From: Bisporella sp. PMI_857
Taxonomy: Eukaryota; Ascomycota; Leotiomycetes; Helotiales; Helotiaceae
Reading direction: 5' to 3'
Length of the DNA stretch: 64,000 nucleotides
Assembly: GCA_021307315.1 (NCBI GenBank)
Contig: JAJSPD010000044.1
Coordinates: 343,455 to 407,454 of the forward strand
The position numbers were made by a program, and so were the translations under genes. The number at the start of each line of letters is the position of its first letter. Positions within the stretch are counted from its first letter, which is position 1. Below the pieces are notes generated by a model. The model searched no databases. It was not told where the DNA came from and was given only the letters and a program-made list of their open reading frames with translations. This document shows positions 9,129 to 22,373 of this stretch, in pieces.

Positions 9129-9836
9129 CGGCAAGTATATAAGATTGCCAATGTTGATCGGCGTACGGATGCGAATAACAATATATATTACGCAGTGTAT
9201 AGTCAAGGATTTAAGGGTCGATATGCCGTGATAATACTATTGAGAATACTGAGTGAGATAATTATATCAGAAATAGTAGTTTCAACGACGGCTCATGTTC
9301 CCAGACCAAAAACGGCAAGTAACAAGCCTCTACCACTGGGTTCACGTGAAATGCATTGAAAAAACACCTATGCTGCCAAGTGCAATTTATTAGTATAAGC
9401 TATCTACCTAGCAGAGCCTTTTTAAGCTTGAGATGTGCAATGCTTAGAATCCTATTGTAAAAGCACAACAGCATTCAGAGGAAGAGAATTGACATCCAAT
9501 ATGCCGCACCGGCCAAAAAAAGCAGAGTCGACCAAAATAAGCAGCTGAAAAGCGATTGCACCTCCCACTCGAGCCCGGTATTGCAACGAAGCAATGAAAC
9601 TTAAAGCAAAGACACTCCATAGATCGAAAAACACCCGCCTACTCTAGATTGACTAAGAACCAAGGCACGACTAGAACTGGCAGAGAAATACGTCGTGCTT
9701 TCCGATTGATGGAAGGACCGACGGCTCAAGATCTACTCCTCGTCGATACCCCAGACGTCCTCATCAGCTCGTCCTCAGCGAGAAGGTTGCGGAGGATATC
9801 ATCAATGCCCCTGAACGTCTCCAGGGCTTCATTAAG
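9129..9836. other. Intergenic, no gene seen
   Basis: Short open frames only, none with recognisable composition or splice structure. Confidence 0.5.
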
Positions 9837-10364
9837 TTATTTGTTCGGTGACCCCTTCTGAGCGGTAAGGACTGCTCGAACCTTGTCGGCGACCTTGAGG
9901 AAGCGGCCCAATGCAGTTTTCACCTTGGCGGGCCAAGCAGCATTGAATCTCAACTCGGCATGGACTGTCTCCTTCTTGCCTTTGTGATGAAACCCGATCT
10001 TTCCTCTTTCAGGGGCATCGAAGGTGATTCTACCAACCTCGGGGATAGGCATACCAAGACGAGCAACGAGAGTAGCTGAGGCTGGAAGATCGCGAGAAAC
10101 CTTGGTCATCTTTGGAGAGCCAAAGGTGGGAGCCGAAACCGTGGCAACAGTGGTAGGGGTAGACTTGTTTGTTACAGAAGATGTTGTGTGAGCAGGCGGT
10201 ATGACAGGGCCAAGGGTTAGAGGAACGTCTGGAAGATCAATCACTGTGGTCCGTTATACTTTCTTGTCCTGATTTAGGGGAATCTTACAGGTGGGAGGAA
10301 TGACAGCAGCAGAGGACATGGCTGTCATGCCAACGAGGCTGGTGAAGATGATGGTGTACTTCAT
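9837..10364 (-). CDS. Small secreted protein, uncharacterised
   Basis: Two exons, 10364-10289 and 10243-9837, joined over a 45-bp intron (GTAAGATT...CACAG), give 160 aa. The N-terminus MKYTIIFTSLVGMTAMSSAA is a good signal peptide (hydrophobic core, small residues before the likely cut). A Pro/Thr/Ser-rich linker follows (about residues 24-65). A basic domain ends the protein, with RITFDAPERGKIGFHHKGKK and a Lys/Ala-rich C-terminal helix. No cysteine pairs. I do not recognise the family. It may be a secreted wall or effector-type protein. Confidence 0.65.
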
Positions 10365-12832
10365 TTTGAAGTTACAGTGGGACTATGGTATGCTGATCGT
10401 TTTATTGTTGCGGTATATTGTAAAGTATTGTTTCGAAAGTTGAAGTGAGAGGTTTAGAATTTGAAGGGTAGTTATATAAAGTTGGAGAAGAAAATCGAGG
10501 GGAAGACTGCCAGAAGGGCAGTATATATGAATTTGGAAAGCTAAGGTTTGGTGAGGCCAGCTAAAAGTTCTTTTCAGGCAGGCAATTCCTAGCTTGTGCT
10601 GTCTGTACTAGAACCTACATTGGTCTGAGAGACCGTTGGGCTTTTGAGCGTCATTATGTGACGGTCTCTAGATGGTGCAAGTGTTAAGGATTAGTAAGAT
10701 AAGGGGCAGCGGGAACTAGTCCTTCTCTTCTCTCGTTAGTCTGATATGGCTAACTAAAGGCATACTTTTCTTACCAGATTAAGGGGCAGCTGAGAATAGC
10801 CCACCCAAGGTAAGATCACGGTGTCTTTCGTAGCCCATGCTGATATAATAGTGCAATCTTTTCTTAATTCGATATGTTTTCCAAGAGCGACGGTTTGCCA
10901 AGGGTTAGTGATGCGGACAGCGGAAGCACTAAGATATAGTACTAAAGCCGCCGGCACAATTTTAGCGCAAGTCAAAAACGTTGGACCCATTTCCTGGTAC
11001 CAAAATTTGGCTTCGACACAGAAGGTAGCACACTAATCTGACTGATAGCATGACACCATTAGAGTTGGGTTGGATATATTAAGACTAGATGCATTTCCTC
11101 AAGATATAGCTATGCAACAAAGATACATTCAGGCATATGGTTTAATACCAAAAAGGAGACGCGCCGATTTTCTAGAGTTAGGTCTTCGAGAAACTCAACG
11201 CGTGTTACCTATTTGATATTGCTTGTGGAGTTTCATCAGGCTAACTACCTTGGTATTGGTTGATATCTAGCTTGATGTTAATACAGCAGAAAATCCTACT
11301 ACAGAAGGCACAGCTGTCTAATCTACGATATGCAGACAGACAGCAGCGTAAGGGTACAGGATTGTGAATGAACGCAGCTGTTAGCAGAAATTGAGCGATT
11401 GCACATTTCCTTGCACGTCGATAATTAATGAGCGTGGTTCCAAGCCAGCTTCGACAGAACTAGTGGGTCCACTCTAACGTTGGACTCTGGACATTTGAGG
11501 CCTCGAACTTCCACAGAAATGCAGCAGATAAGTCATGGGTAGCCATATTTTTAATGATTGGACAGTTTTTAAACCTGGTCACTTTTGCTCTTTTTCGGCA
11601 GAAAACGCGTCGTTTCCAGTGTCAAGTTATAACGGAGCATTAAAAAATGCTTGTTTTCATACATGGCTACAGAGGTCAAGAACACTCATCAGATGTACAG
11701 CAAAATAGTTTTCATTTACTCAATACTGCTATCGGACCGAAGAAAACTGAATTACGTAAATAGTATCGCTCAAATCGAATAATAATTTCGAATGGGTCAT
11801 ATCTTGATGCTATCTATTTCTCCTCGTGAAGCTCGGTCTATGAGGACTTATTATGAGTCAAGATTTCAAATATTTATATGTGCTCTGCTGCCTGCAATCA
11901 TTTTTGCAATTTGGATGTCTCTGGATTTTCAGCACAATCTAAGTATCAGACCACGCAGATATGCAAAAGGAAAGAGCAAGGTTTGCATCGGGATATTTGA
12001 TCGGCTGTGCAGTAGTAGCACAACTATATTGTGAAGTTCCGGTCTATAATTGGCCATTAAGGTCGAGAATATAACAAAAGCTCTCAGTCAGCTTTTGACT
12101 GGATGTGAAATGGCGAGCCACGTCTTCTTAGATTATGGGACTAGCACTAGCATGGGATTTGGAATTCCTGGAGCGCCACTATGCTATGATTGGAATGCAT
12201 ATGAAAGGCCAGAATGTCTTAGAAATACAACAAAAATACGTCTAATATTCAATACCGGGCAAGGTTTAAATTTGTGCGTACTATTTACTTGTCGTGCTAA
12301 GACAGTATTATGCTAGCATGGATGCCTACTATGACATTCCGGATATTGAGTCTTCTCCATGGTAGCTGTGACATCACTAAAATGTTTGGTAACTACTGAA
12401 CGGTATACCGCTGTCAGCCATGGTCTGAATGCCCTGTTGACTAACCCATCCTGGCTCCTTTCGAGACGGCTTTTACATGCTGCAAACTGAGGCGGCGGTT
12501 TGTAGCAAAAGTCGAGAGGCGAGATCATTGGCAGGCCCACTTTGGAGGCCTATCAATCCATGAATTTTAAACATACAAGTAAACAAATATTGCTGTGTGA
12601 AATGTTAAAGAGGAACTTTGGCTCTTTGCTACATCCCCGAAGCACTAGACTGCTCTGCAATGTTCTTGGCGTAAATTCTACAAAAATTATGAGGACACGG
12701 GAGAAGAGGGAGGCAAGTTTAGTTTTGGTTGTGTCTGAAACATTTGTTGCTATTTCGTTGATACTCGATATTCCTGCATCTGTGACAAATCGCCTTCTCT
12801 TACGGCGCCGATGCCTCTTTCATTACACGCGC
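10365..12832. other. Long intergenic stretch, probably decayed
   Basis: No open frame longer than about 125 codons, and none with convincing splice sites. A coding-like remnant at 11049-11216 is listed separately. Confidence 0.5.
11049..11216 (+). pseudogene. Possible gene remnant (~55 codons)
   Basis: A frame bounded by stops encodes a normal-looking C-terminal-like segment containing LRLDAFPQDIAMQQRYIQ and RRADFLELGLRETQR. No start, acceptor or upstream exon can be found, so it may be the 3' end of a lost gene. Family not recognised. Confidence 0.25.
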
Positions 12833-13634
12833 CTAACCTGTCCAGACAGCTGGTCCTGGAAGGGTGTAGCTTGTTGGCTATGCAGAAGTCAGTCTGAAAT
12901 CCACTCAGATTTCAATTAAATGATGTAGAGCACATACAATTGGGTAGTAGATGTTGATCATAAGCCCAGGGTCGGTGGCCTTGTAAGCCCCTGGGAAGGC
13001 AACAAGTGGTCCTGGATTTCCACTTCCTCCGCCGGTGACATTGATCTGCGCACAGGAGATATAGAACTGCGCACCGCCTGCAGAACTTGCGGAGTGGAGC
13101 GCGGTGTGCTCGACCCGCAGCAGATACTCGCCGCTTGGTAACGAAGACGGAAGCTTGACCGAGACTTGGGTTGCGCCTATTCTCCCACGTCAGGAACCAT
13201 CTATACAATCATGTTGGGCCGTACATACCGTTAGTGGGCCATGTCAATGAGGTTCCCAGCCCGCCTGGGCCCTGCCCAAAGATCTTGAACCACACATTTC
13301 CACTTCCGTCCCAAGTCGCCGCTGTCTTACCAGACGGCACCTTTGCCAAGTACACCTGTAGTGGACCAGGATGGGAGATTGATGCCTTAGCTGTGAACCC
13401 AATCGTCGAGCCTGCAGCAACGGTAGCCGTGGATGCAGATTTCGTAGCTCCGTCGACATTACAGCGGATACTCACAGAGTTGACATCTGTGACAGGGCCG
13501 TTAGTATAGTAGCCCGTCCATTGACGCACGTATTGCCATTCAGTGGTCGTGGCACCGTTTGTGATAAGAGATGGGAAGACATAGTGTGCGTTTGCTGCTG
13601 TTGCCAGCGCGAGAAGAAGGGTTGGGAACTGCAT
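12833..13634 (-). CDS. AA9 lytic polysaccharide monooxygenase (formerly GH61)
   Basis: Three exons, 13634-13229, 13176-12938 and 12877-12833, code for 229 aa. Signal peptide [16 protein letters not shown] ends just before His17, the expected N-terminal copper-brace histidine. The second brace histidine is His88 in [12 protein letters not shown]. Further active-site residues are His163, Gln172 and Tyr174 (GAQFYISC). The C-terminus [18 protein letters not shown] is restored only by the second intron. Without it the frame ends in a spurious tail. AA9 enzymes oxidatively cleave cellulose and related glucans outside the cell using copper and a reductant. There is no CBM1, so this is a single-domain enzyme. 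Confidence 0.95.
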
Positions 13635-14340
13635 TTTAAATTTGAAACTCTTCAAATAAGACTCTCTCTGTAAGCAATGAAACCAGAATTGTTGAAAGGA
13701 TAGAAAGTGACATACCTTTATTATGCCATTTGTACGGAGTGCGGATGTATCTCCCCGTTTAGCCATTCGCTTGTTTACCCAGATATTAAAGGGGCTTTTT
13801 ATCCAGGAGAGAAGAGGTAGCATCAAGACTTCATCCTCCGCTTAAGTACCCCGCCATGCAAATGCCGAGCCCAGGAGTTTGGATGACCTGCAATTTGAGT
13901 GGCTGACATTTTGAAGCCTCATCTATATGCTGTAGCAGATGACCTGGCTCCCTCACATACGCTTCTTTTGAAGCTTCGAGATCAAGGAATCTGCTACTCC
14001 GAGGAATGGCCATTATTGATCTAAAATGGTGGAATTTCCGCCTTGGACATTAATAAAGCGAACATGGCTATCATTGGCCTGAGCTGCATTTCCTCAATTT
14101 AAATCTGAAGACGTCAAGTAAGAGCTTTGTATGTAACAGGATGGTAACAAAGTTAGCAGAGATTTGCGATAGAAGTTTAAATATCTTTTTACGCATGATT
14201 CAGAAGTATGTTAGAGACCCAAGTAGAAGTCGAGAGAGAACTTAAGCAAAGTTAAGAATGAACCTGAGAGACATGAAAATGTGTTGTGTTCCAGAATTTA
14301 TAGTTAGTGTTACAAGCAAGACCTTATACTTCCTTTCACA
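13635..14340. other. Intergenic between LPMO promoter and FPGS 3' end
   Basis: Holds the AA9 upstream region. No supported gene. Confidence 0.5.
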
Positions 14341-16530
14341 CTAGTTTACAGACTGCTGTGAGGTTTCAAGAATGTCCAGAGCTCGACCCACCAGATGTAT
14401 ACTGCCTGTGACAAAGACACCAATTTGCTCCTCTCCTTTATCTTCCTTAGTCTGCATCTTGTCCGAATTTTCGGTATCGCTGATTTTGTTTACGTTCGCG
14501 ATGTCTCTCACGAAGTCGATGGCATCATCGATGCTGGGAAGAACATCAACTCTTGGAACTGGCAACGCCGTTAAGTTCTTCCCAGTCGCTTGGTTTTCTT
14601 CTAAGGAAGCCCATTTCTCTGCTAGTCTTCTCTGGAAGCTAAGATTTGCAATCTCCTAAGTATTGATGTCAGCGTTTCGAGATTCATGCAAGATCATTGA
14701 GCAGTATATACTTCGCTATCATTGGAGAGATTGACAAAGTCGTTCTTAGAAGACTTGTTTCCGACCGAAGCACTCGGGCAAAATATAACATGGTGTGGTC
14801 TGGCAGATCCCGAAAGGCTCTGCTGGTTTGGTGACAGCTGGGCGGTGTGCCCAGTAACGTGTTTGTGGAGAATGTCAAGAAGCTTGAATGGGTCACGAAG
14901 TCCTTGCTGATTGAATATTAAGACACGGGTCTTGAACCTGGATACGTACTGTTAGCTAAAGCCTTAGAATACTCGAGCTACATACCTCCTCGCTCTCTGG
15001 GTGTACCATGCAGCAGCAAAATTCATGCTATCCTCCGTGTGAGCACCATCTAGATACCACGTAATAGCCTTTTAAACAATGAAGTTAGCACTATATGACG
15101 TGTATGGACACTCATTACTATTAAGGCTGTACCTTTTCTTTCTTGGTCTCAAATCTCCCGCGCCAGACCATTTGCTCAAGGCCATCTACAAACTCCTTGG
15201 GCAACGTGGTTTTACGACTACTCAGGTCTAGTTTTTCGACGGGTTTATTTGCAAGAGAAAATTCGTTGTTCATGGATTTCTGAAGCACAGTTTGTGCTAG
15301 ACTCACAGCAAGATTTGCATTCTCCCTGAGAATGGAGACCGTTAGAGTCTAATATAACTTGCCAAGTTTAATTGGCTGTTATGATGTTCGGATGGGAATC
15401 GAAAGTCTACATACCGCTGAAACTCAAAAGATGGCTGAATATTGACTTCTTCCACTCTTCCTAAGCGATCAGTGACATTATGTAGAATCACACCTCGCTC
15501 CTTTGCAACATTTTGGAGGACCTTCATCGCATCCTCAGGCTGATGAACAGTGAAAGACGGAGCACCCGATTTCTGTATACCTGCTTTGTGGCGAGCAATT
15601 TGTGTGAGCTCGGTGCCCAAAGCAAACGTGTGGTCGATCCCTAAAGCGGTGATACCTGTACAGGCTGGGTGTTCCACAATGTTCGTAGAGTCAAATTCAC
15701 CTCCTATTCCAGTTTCATAAATTGCTATATTGATACCTTCTTGCAAGAAAACATGATAGCTCATGAGGGTTAAGAAGCGGAAGTATACCGGTCTTGGCTC
15801 AATAGGCATGTCCTCTGATGAGCCATTTTCAGCTGCTACAGCGAGCTTGGCTTCAAGTAGATCATGAACTTCAAAAAAGTACTTGGCGAACAACTCAGGG
15901 GAGATAGGGGTTGTGTTAATACGTATTCGCTCACGAACAGAAATTAAGTGTGGTGAGGTGTAAAGACCAACTTTCTTGGGGAATCCATAATTCTTTCGAT
16001 ACTGAGCGAGGATCGAATTCACATATGCACAGGTTGTCCCTTTGCCTTTAGTGCCAGCCACATGAACGACATTCAGACTATCTAAATCCGAGGACTAAAA
16101 ATTTACGTTAGCAACTCAATAAGAGCTCCTTTTAATCTAAAAACCATACCGAATATCCTATCATAGAAAGATACTTTCTCATATCCTTATTTGCATTCTC
16201 GTCGGGTTTGATGCCCGCTTCCATCCGTTTCTTAAGCACGTCGTAAGGGGTTTGAAACGTATTCAACAATGCTACTGCATCCTGGCTCTGGTTAGAATTC
16301 AGAAGATCGAGAACACTTGGCATATTTGATCTTATATGCAACAAGTACAGCGGCAGTGAAAAGCCCGAGACCGGGACACGTGATTTACTTACATCATAAG
16401 TCCGGCTCCTTCCAACAGTATATGATCTCCTGGTACATCTTATACATATTGACGGCTGCCTAAGACCGAGCCGAAGGAAGGAGCGTACGGCCCGACCATA
16501 GTTTGATGTCATGCTGAGGATCAATGTCAA
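14341..16530 (-). CDS. FPGS: Folylpolyglutamate synthase
   Basis: Seven exons: 16530-16393, 16281-16150, 16094-15415, 15325-15133, 15068-14986, 14937-14712, 14655-14341. They sum to 588 aa. It adds glutamates to folates with ATP, retaining them in the cell and mitochondrion. The P-loop is in HVAGTKGKGTTCAY (about residues 101-114), followed by LYTSPHLISVRERIR and YETGIGGEFDSTN of the Mur-ligase-like core. The C-terminal domain has WYLDGAHTEDSMNFAAAWY and VLIFNQQGLRDP. Intron 1 is 111 bp, a multiple of three without stops, so it could be missed. Splicing it out joins RTYD to DAVALLNTFQTPYDV, the family sequence. The Arg-rich, acid-free N-terminus resembles a mitochondrial targeting peptide. 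A second ATG at 16512 is an alternative start. Confidence 0.95.
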
Positions 16531-17331
16531 AGCAAGTAGGCCGGTCCTGTATTGAAGGGAGAAAGAGATAAGCTGCAGGAAAAAGCTTTGACCGTCTTAA
16601 GTCACGTGAACGCGCTGAATACCAGCAAACTGGCGAAGAATAACTTCGGTATTTTGGTAAGGAAGTAAATAATAAGAAAACTTGACTTATTGTTTTAGAC
16701 TTAATCTGTACTTGATCTGGAAGTCGATACACTTTATCACATTGAAAGTTGCCTATAATAGTTCGATAAGCAGTAGAGCAACCAACATTGCCTTCACCTC
16801 ACAAACTAGCTTCATACACATATACAGTAACACTGATCATGTCTTCAATCCAAGAAAGTTTACGGCCAGAAAACCATTGTTTTGAGATTTCGGAATTAAG
16901 TTAGTGTTCGCAGGTATATTATTTCTAATCCGGTGTACCACCCAAGCTCAAATCTATTGATCTCAAATAAGGTAGTTGCACAAATATGTATTGTCTTTCT
17001 CAGATCCGCTTCAAACACTCTCTCCAAACTGGAACCATCGCAAAGAGTCTAACAGTGAGCACCCTATCTAGCAACACCTGTACATTTCAATATCTGATGT
17101 CACTGCCAGAACAGATATAGATATCACGGAAGAAAGACACAATCCAAGTGTTGAAACATTGCTATCAAACTCTCCTTGCCTCATCTTCTCTAAACAAGAA
17201 TCAGTACGATGGCTCAGCCCTAATGTGGCTTGCAAAATGCAGTGTTCTTGTAAATTTCACCTATGATTGCTACCCAGATACGCTATGCTAATTAGACAGC
17301 AACATCAATCCAGGATATCACGAAAATACGC
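16531..17331. other. Intergenic, no gene seen
   Basis: Contains FPGS upstream sequence and the 3' flank of the next gene. Open frames are short and unconvincing. Confidence 0.5.
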
Positions 17332-19543
17332 TCAATATGTCTCTTTTAATTCCTCCTCAGCTTGAGCCGACTTCATAAGTTCAGCATTCATGCGCGCAAT
17401 TTCTTCTCTCGCCTTCACATCTTCTGGATCCTCAACAATTTCAGGCTCTACCTTTGAAATTGGGGCTGCCTCGACTTTGACGTCTTCTTCACTCTTCACA
17501 GCCTCCGGTTCAGTGGTCTCAGGCAGTGATAGAACGTCCTCCTTTGGCGCGTGCGTGGGAACAGGAGCCACATATTCCGCCTCTACCTCGATATTTGCTT
17601 CTGGGACCTCTGAAATTTCTGGTACATCTGCATTCTCTGGAGATGCTGCGACTTCTGGAACGTCTTGAATGGTCTTATCTGCTGCTGTCTCTACTTCAGA
17701 GCTGATAACCTTTGTGAGTTCTGCATCTTGAAGTGGAACAGTAGGTTGAGTAGGTTCCTCTACAGGCTCAGTTGTATGTTCAGGATCCTTGACATTCGAA
17801 GGTTGTACCACTGGAGTTTCTTCAGCACCCTCTGCTTCTGCAGCTGAGGCTTCCTCATTTGTGGTTGAAATTGGTTCTTCCCTCTTTTCCTCTTCAACTT
17901 CTGCGGTTGCAACGTTGAAAGGCTGCTCTTCTTCAGTTTTATAAGATTCATCAGGAGTTTCAGCATCCTCTAAAGGTTTAATGACTGGACTAACTGGTTT
18001 TGGAACAGAGCTGGAGTCCAGAACTGGCTTCGAAGGCTCTTCTGCTGCTAAGGTAGGGGCTGCTGAAGGGGATGACTTCTTCTCTGGCTCCTTGGCATGC
18101 ATCTTTGAGGCAGCAGCAGCGGCCTTTCCTGCTGGCTTGGTTAATGCTGAAGCTACTTTTGCAACGGGCCTTGTCACAGGGCTAGCTTTATGCGATTCGC
18201 TTGCTTTGTGAGCCGCTTCTCTAGTTGCCGGAAGTTTGACAGATTGCGCTCTTTGTGGTGGAGGCGTTGCAGCAGCTGCAGCAGTCTTGGAAGCTGAGGA
18301 AGTAGTGGGTCGCATCATTCGATTCAAGAACGAGTCATCAGCTGGTACCGATTTTGGCAAACTCTGGCGCGATGGTTGCTTCCTGAGAGAAGCTGGAGGC
18401 GGACCGAGGGATGGTCTGCTACTGGTTTTATTCAATGTGGATGCTTTCCGGGTCAGAGTGGAGCTCTTAGCAGAAGTAGTGCTTGCTCTGCTTGGTGAAC
18501 GAGCTACTAAAGTTTGAGCTTGCAAGTTCCCAGACGCTCGACTCAAGGACTGACGTGGAGGGGTCTTTCCAGTTGCAGTTTTGGAGCCGGATGATGCTGT
18601 ATGGGCCATCAAAGATGCTGGAAGCTTCACTGGGCGAGTGGGCGATTTTGGTTTTGGTTTTACAAACCCAGTTTGTGGCGGAGAAGCCTGTATCCGTGTC
18701 ATCGATGCGCTCGAGCGAGATGCGCCAGTGGGTGGACGACTGGAGGACTTTGAGGTCTGAGCTGGGGCAAGGGATGCTCTACTAGACTTTTTCTCGGACT
18801 CCTTGTCTGATGCTTTTGTAGTTCTTTCTTCTGGGCGGCCTCGACCTCTGGGTGTGGTTGGTGTTCTTGGAACAGCTGGTGACTTTGCTGGGGAAACTTT
18901 CGATGCTACAGCTGGCTTGGCGGTGGAAATTGGAGCTGGCCGACTAGTTGTCTTCCCACTCGAAGCTTTTTCCGTTGTAGCCTTTGTCTTGGTAGTTCCG
19001 TTGGTGTTTCCATTCGTCTTCTCCTCATCTAGTTTCCCTTTCTTTTCTGCCTTCTTCACCTCAAGCTTGGGAACTTCTGCTTTGGATACTTCCTTGGGCT
19101 TTGGCCGCTCTGATATCTTCTTCTCTTCAGCAGTTTTTGGGGTCTCTACCTCAGGTATCGAGTCCTCGATAACTGCTGTATTCTTCGCCTTGCTGTATTC
19201 TGAGGTTGTAGACTCTTTTCGCTCCAAAGGTGGCCGAGTCTCCTCATCAGTACTGAAGCTTGTTCTCCGCTTCGAAGTGCTTGGTTCACCACTCGCGTCC
19301 CTCCTGATTTGCAGACCTATTTGTCCACTTTTCTCCACAGTCACAAAGCTTGTCCGGATCTTCGAAAGTGGTCGAGGTGAAGTTCCATTACTTGTGATGC
19401 CTGCAGTCTTCAGTACACGCTCAAAACAAGAAACCAATGAGAAACGAACCTGTTGCGGAGGGAGAACGACCTCTATCTGATGGCGGACTGGTAGACTGGT
19501 CCTTATTCTCAAACATGGCGCGCAGATTGCGGACTCCAGACAT
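17332..19543 (-). CDS. Large intrinsically disordered Ser/Ala/Lys/Pro-rich protein
   Basis: Two exons, 19543-19450 and 19400-17332, with a 49-bp intron, give 720 aa. The intron restores an N-terminus starting MSGVRNLRAMFENK, a short motif I recall at the start of several conserved ascomycete proteins. The middle is basic and low-complexity (many SRPS, KTAT, RPSL units). It includes one ordered-looking motif, DSFLNRMMRPTTSSASK. The last 200 residues are strongly acidic (Glu/Val/Pro). There are no membrane segments or enzyme motifs. The charge layout (basic middle, acidic tail) suggests a scaffold or cytoskeleton-associated role, but nothing shows this directly. It is transcribed divergently from LYS12. 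Confidence 0.8.
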
Positions 19544-20226
19544 GTTGAGAGATTACCAGTGCGGGTGTATTTATTAGATATTATTAGAAAGAGCCAGCTT
19601 TGTCCTGACTCACCCGCTTCGTCTCCAAGGCGAAGGAAGACGGACAACTATAGAATCACAAGAATTGAATGTTGACTATGGGGATTTTCGAAGTGAATAG
19701 AACCACCGCCCCTTGCATGCGCCTGGCGCTCTCAAATTAGAATGTGGTATGATGGTGTGCCTAGAACTGGTAGGACGACTGGTGAGACAACACGTTTTGA
19801 CGGGTGTGTTACGCGACACGACACTGTAAACAAACAGATCGGAAAGAAAAGCTTCCAGAGCAGATCTTTTGAATACCGTGGCTTTGTGATAATGGAGGGT
19901 GTTGGTAGATGTCGCACTGGTCGTCTCGAATATATCAGAGGAATTATTACTATGCAGGGGGAAGAGAGCTGATTCGGCTGATGAGGTTTGGAGAAAAGAG
20001 AGAAGAAGTGGAGCCAAAAAAAAGGGGTAGCTGCAGCGGGCGCGTGTTTGTTAAGGTGGTACTCTAAAACTTTAAGGTTTCCAGTGCGACAATGCAAGGT
20101 TAGGCGATTAGAAGCACATAACGCCGATGCAGACACCACCCTGTATGCTTGGGGCTTGGGATGAGGAGCTACAGGGCTTCAAAAAAGTTTGGGAGCGATA
20201 TCGCTCTCTAAGCAAGAACAAACACA
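19544..20226. promoter_or_regulatory. Shared divergent upstream region
   Basis: 683 bp separate two divergent start codons, so both promoters must lie here. Open frames in this region are not supported. Confidence 0.6.
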
Positions 20227-21363
<1,137 letters not shown>

Positions 21364-21884
21364 GCATGATATTTGAATTAAAAAGCATTGAAAATTTGAA
21401 ACATGGTTTCTAAACAAACTTCCACAGTCTCGCCTATTTCCGTTTGTAAAATAACTATTTGTATAACAAACATTCAAAATATTTGAATATTCTAGAATGT
21501 CTGGACTACCTAGCATTCCCATTATTGGAATATGAGCAAATATCACTAAAATTCTTTTCATCAATGTGATTTGTGACAACAGAGATGGAAGAATCGATGC
21601 AAATATATTGGCGCCTTGAATCTAAGGCATTAAGATTTACCATCAAATTATTTTGAGCGACGTAGACTACATCAAGAAGACGTCCAAATCAAGATTTCAA
21701 CTCCTTCCAACTTAAGGATTAGAGATCTCATACATTAATTCGACCGATTGACCATCGCTGTATTCAGTGTAAGACTTCGCAGAACCCAATGCTAGACATA
21801 TGCCTTGCTAACCGCTCACAGAATCGCTCTCTATCACTTGGTCGGCCCATTCTTTAGCCCCGTGGGCTCACAAACCACATCAAA
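21364..21884. other. Intergenic between LYS12 and MRPS8
   Basis: 520 bp holding the LYS12 3' flank and the MRPS8 promoter. No gene seen. Confidence 0.5.
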
Positions 21885-22373
21885 ATGTCACTCGTAAACC
21901 TCGCCCACGTCTGTTCCCACCTGCAAAATGCCTCAAAAGCGCGACTTGGCCTAACATCTGTGCCCTCCACAAATCTCCACCTCAACCTCCTGCTCGCGAT
22001 GCAACAAGCTGGCTTCCTCTCCTCCGTCACGCGAGGCGGCCTCACGCCGCCCCCTCTCGAAAACCTTTCCGGCTATGTTCCCGAGCCGGTCACACAGGAG
22101 AATATCAGCACGCGAAGGTTATGGCTCGGCATGAAGTATTGGAATAATGAGCCGGTGCTAAAAGAGATGAGCCTAGTTAGCAAACCGACGAAGAGAATTT
22201 GGATGGGTAGTGAAGGCATATCAAAGGTTGTTAGGGGAAGCCCGGCTATGGGAGTAAGTGGATTAACAAGGCCGGGGGAGTGTATGTTTGTTAGTACGGA
22301 TAGGGGAATCCTGGAGGCGAGAGAGTGCGCGGAGAGGAAGGTGGGAGGGATGCTGTTATGTAGGGTTATCTAA
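21885..22373 (+). CDS. MRPS8: Mitochondrial small-subunit ribosomal protein uS8m
   Basis: Single exon of 162 aa, complete. The N-terminal half, MSLVNLAHVCSHLQNASKAR, matches the S8 start helix. The C-terminal third has RPGECMFVSTDRGILEARE and ERKVGGMLLCRVI, the rRNA-binding S8 ending. Length fits fungal mitochondrial S8. It binds the central domain of the mitochondrial small rRNA. Intronless, unlike its neighbours. Confidence 0.92.
   Translation: MSLVNLAHVCSHLQNASKARLGLTSVPSTNLHLNLLLAMQQAGFLSSVTRGGLTPPPLENLSGYVPEPVTQENISTRRLWLGMKYWNNEPVLKEMSLVSKPTKRIWMGSEGISKVVRGSPAMGVSGLTRPGECMFVSTDRGILEARECAERKVGGMLLCRVI

Noticed and set aside
1..9130. Subtelomere, suggested by the helicase and repeats
   Set aside because: No TTAGGG arrays are visible, and both genes could equally be in an internal element; position on the chromosome is unknown.
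1..9130. Starship giant element
   Set aside because: No DUF3435 tyrosine-recombinase captain is present in the window.
12912..12937. AA9 protein ending in an odd tail ([10 protein letters not shown])
   Set aside because: That tail is read-through of intron 2; splicing gives the canonical AA9 ending [14 protein letters not shown].
16282..16392. Extra coding segment in FPGS between RTYD and DAVALL
   Set aside because: It is a stop-free 111-bp intron with good GT-AG ends; the family sequence is continuous without it.
17390..19480. Plus-strand frames opposite the disordered protein
   Set aside because: Antisense shadows of a low-complexity coding sequence; the minus-strand gene has start, intron and stop.
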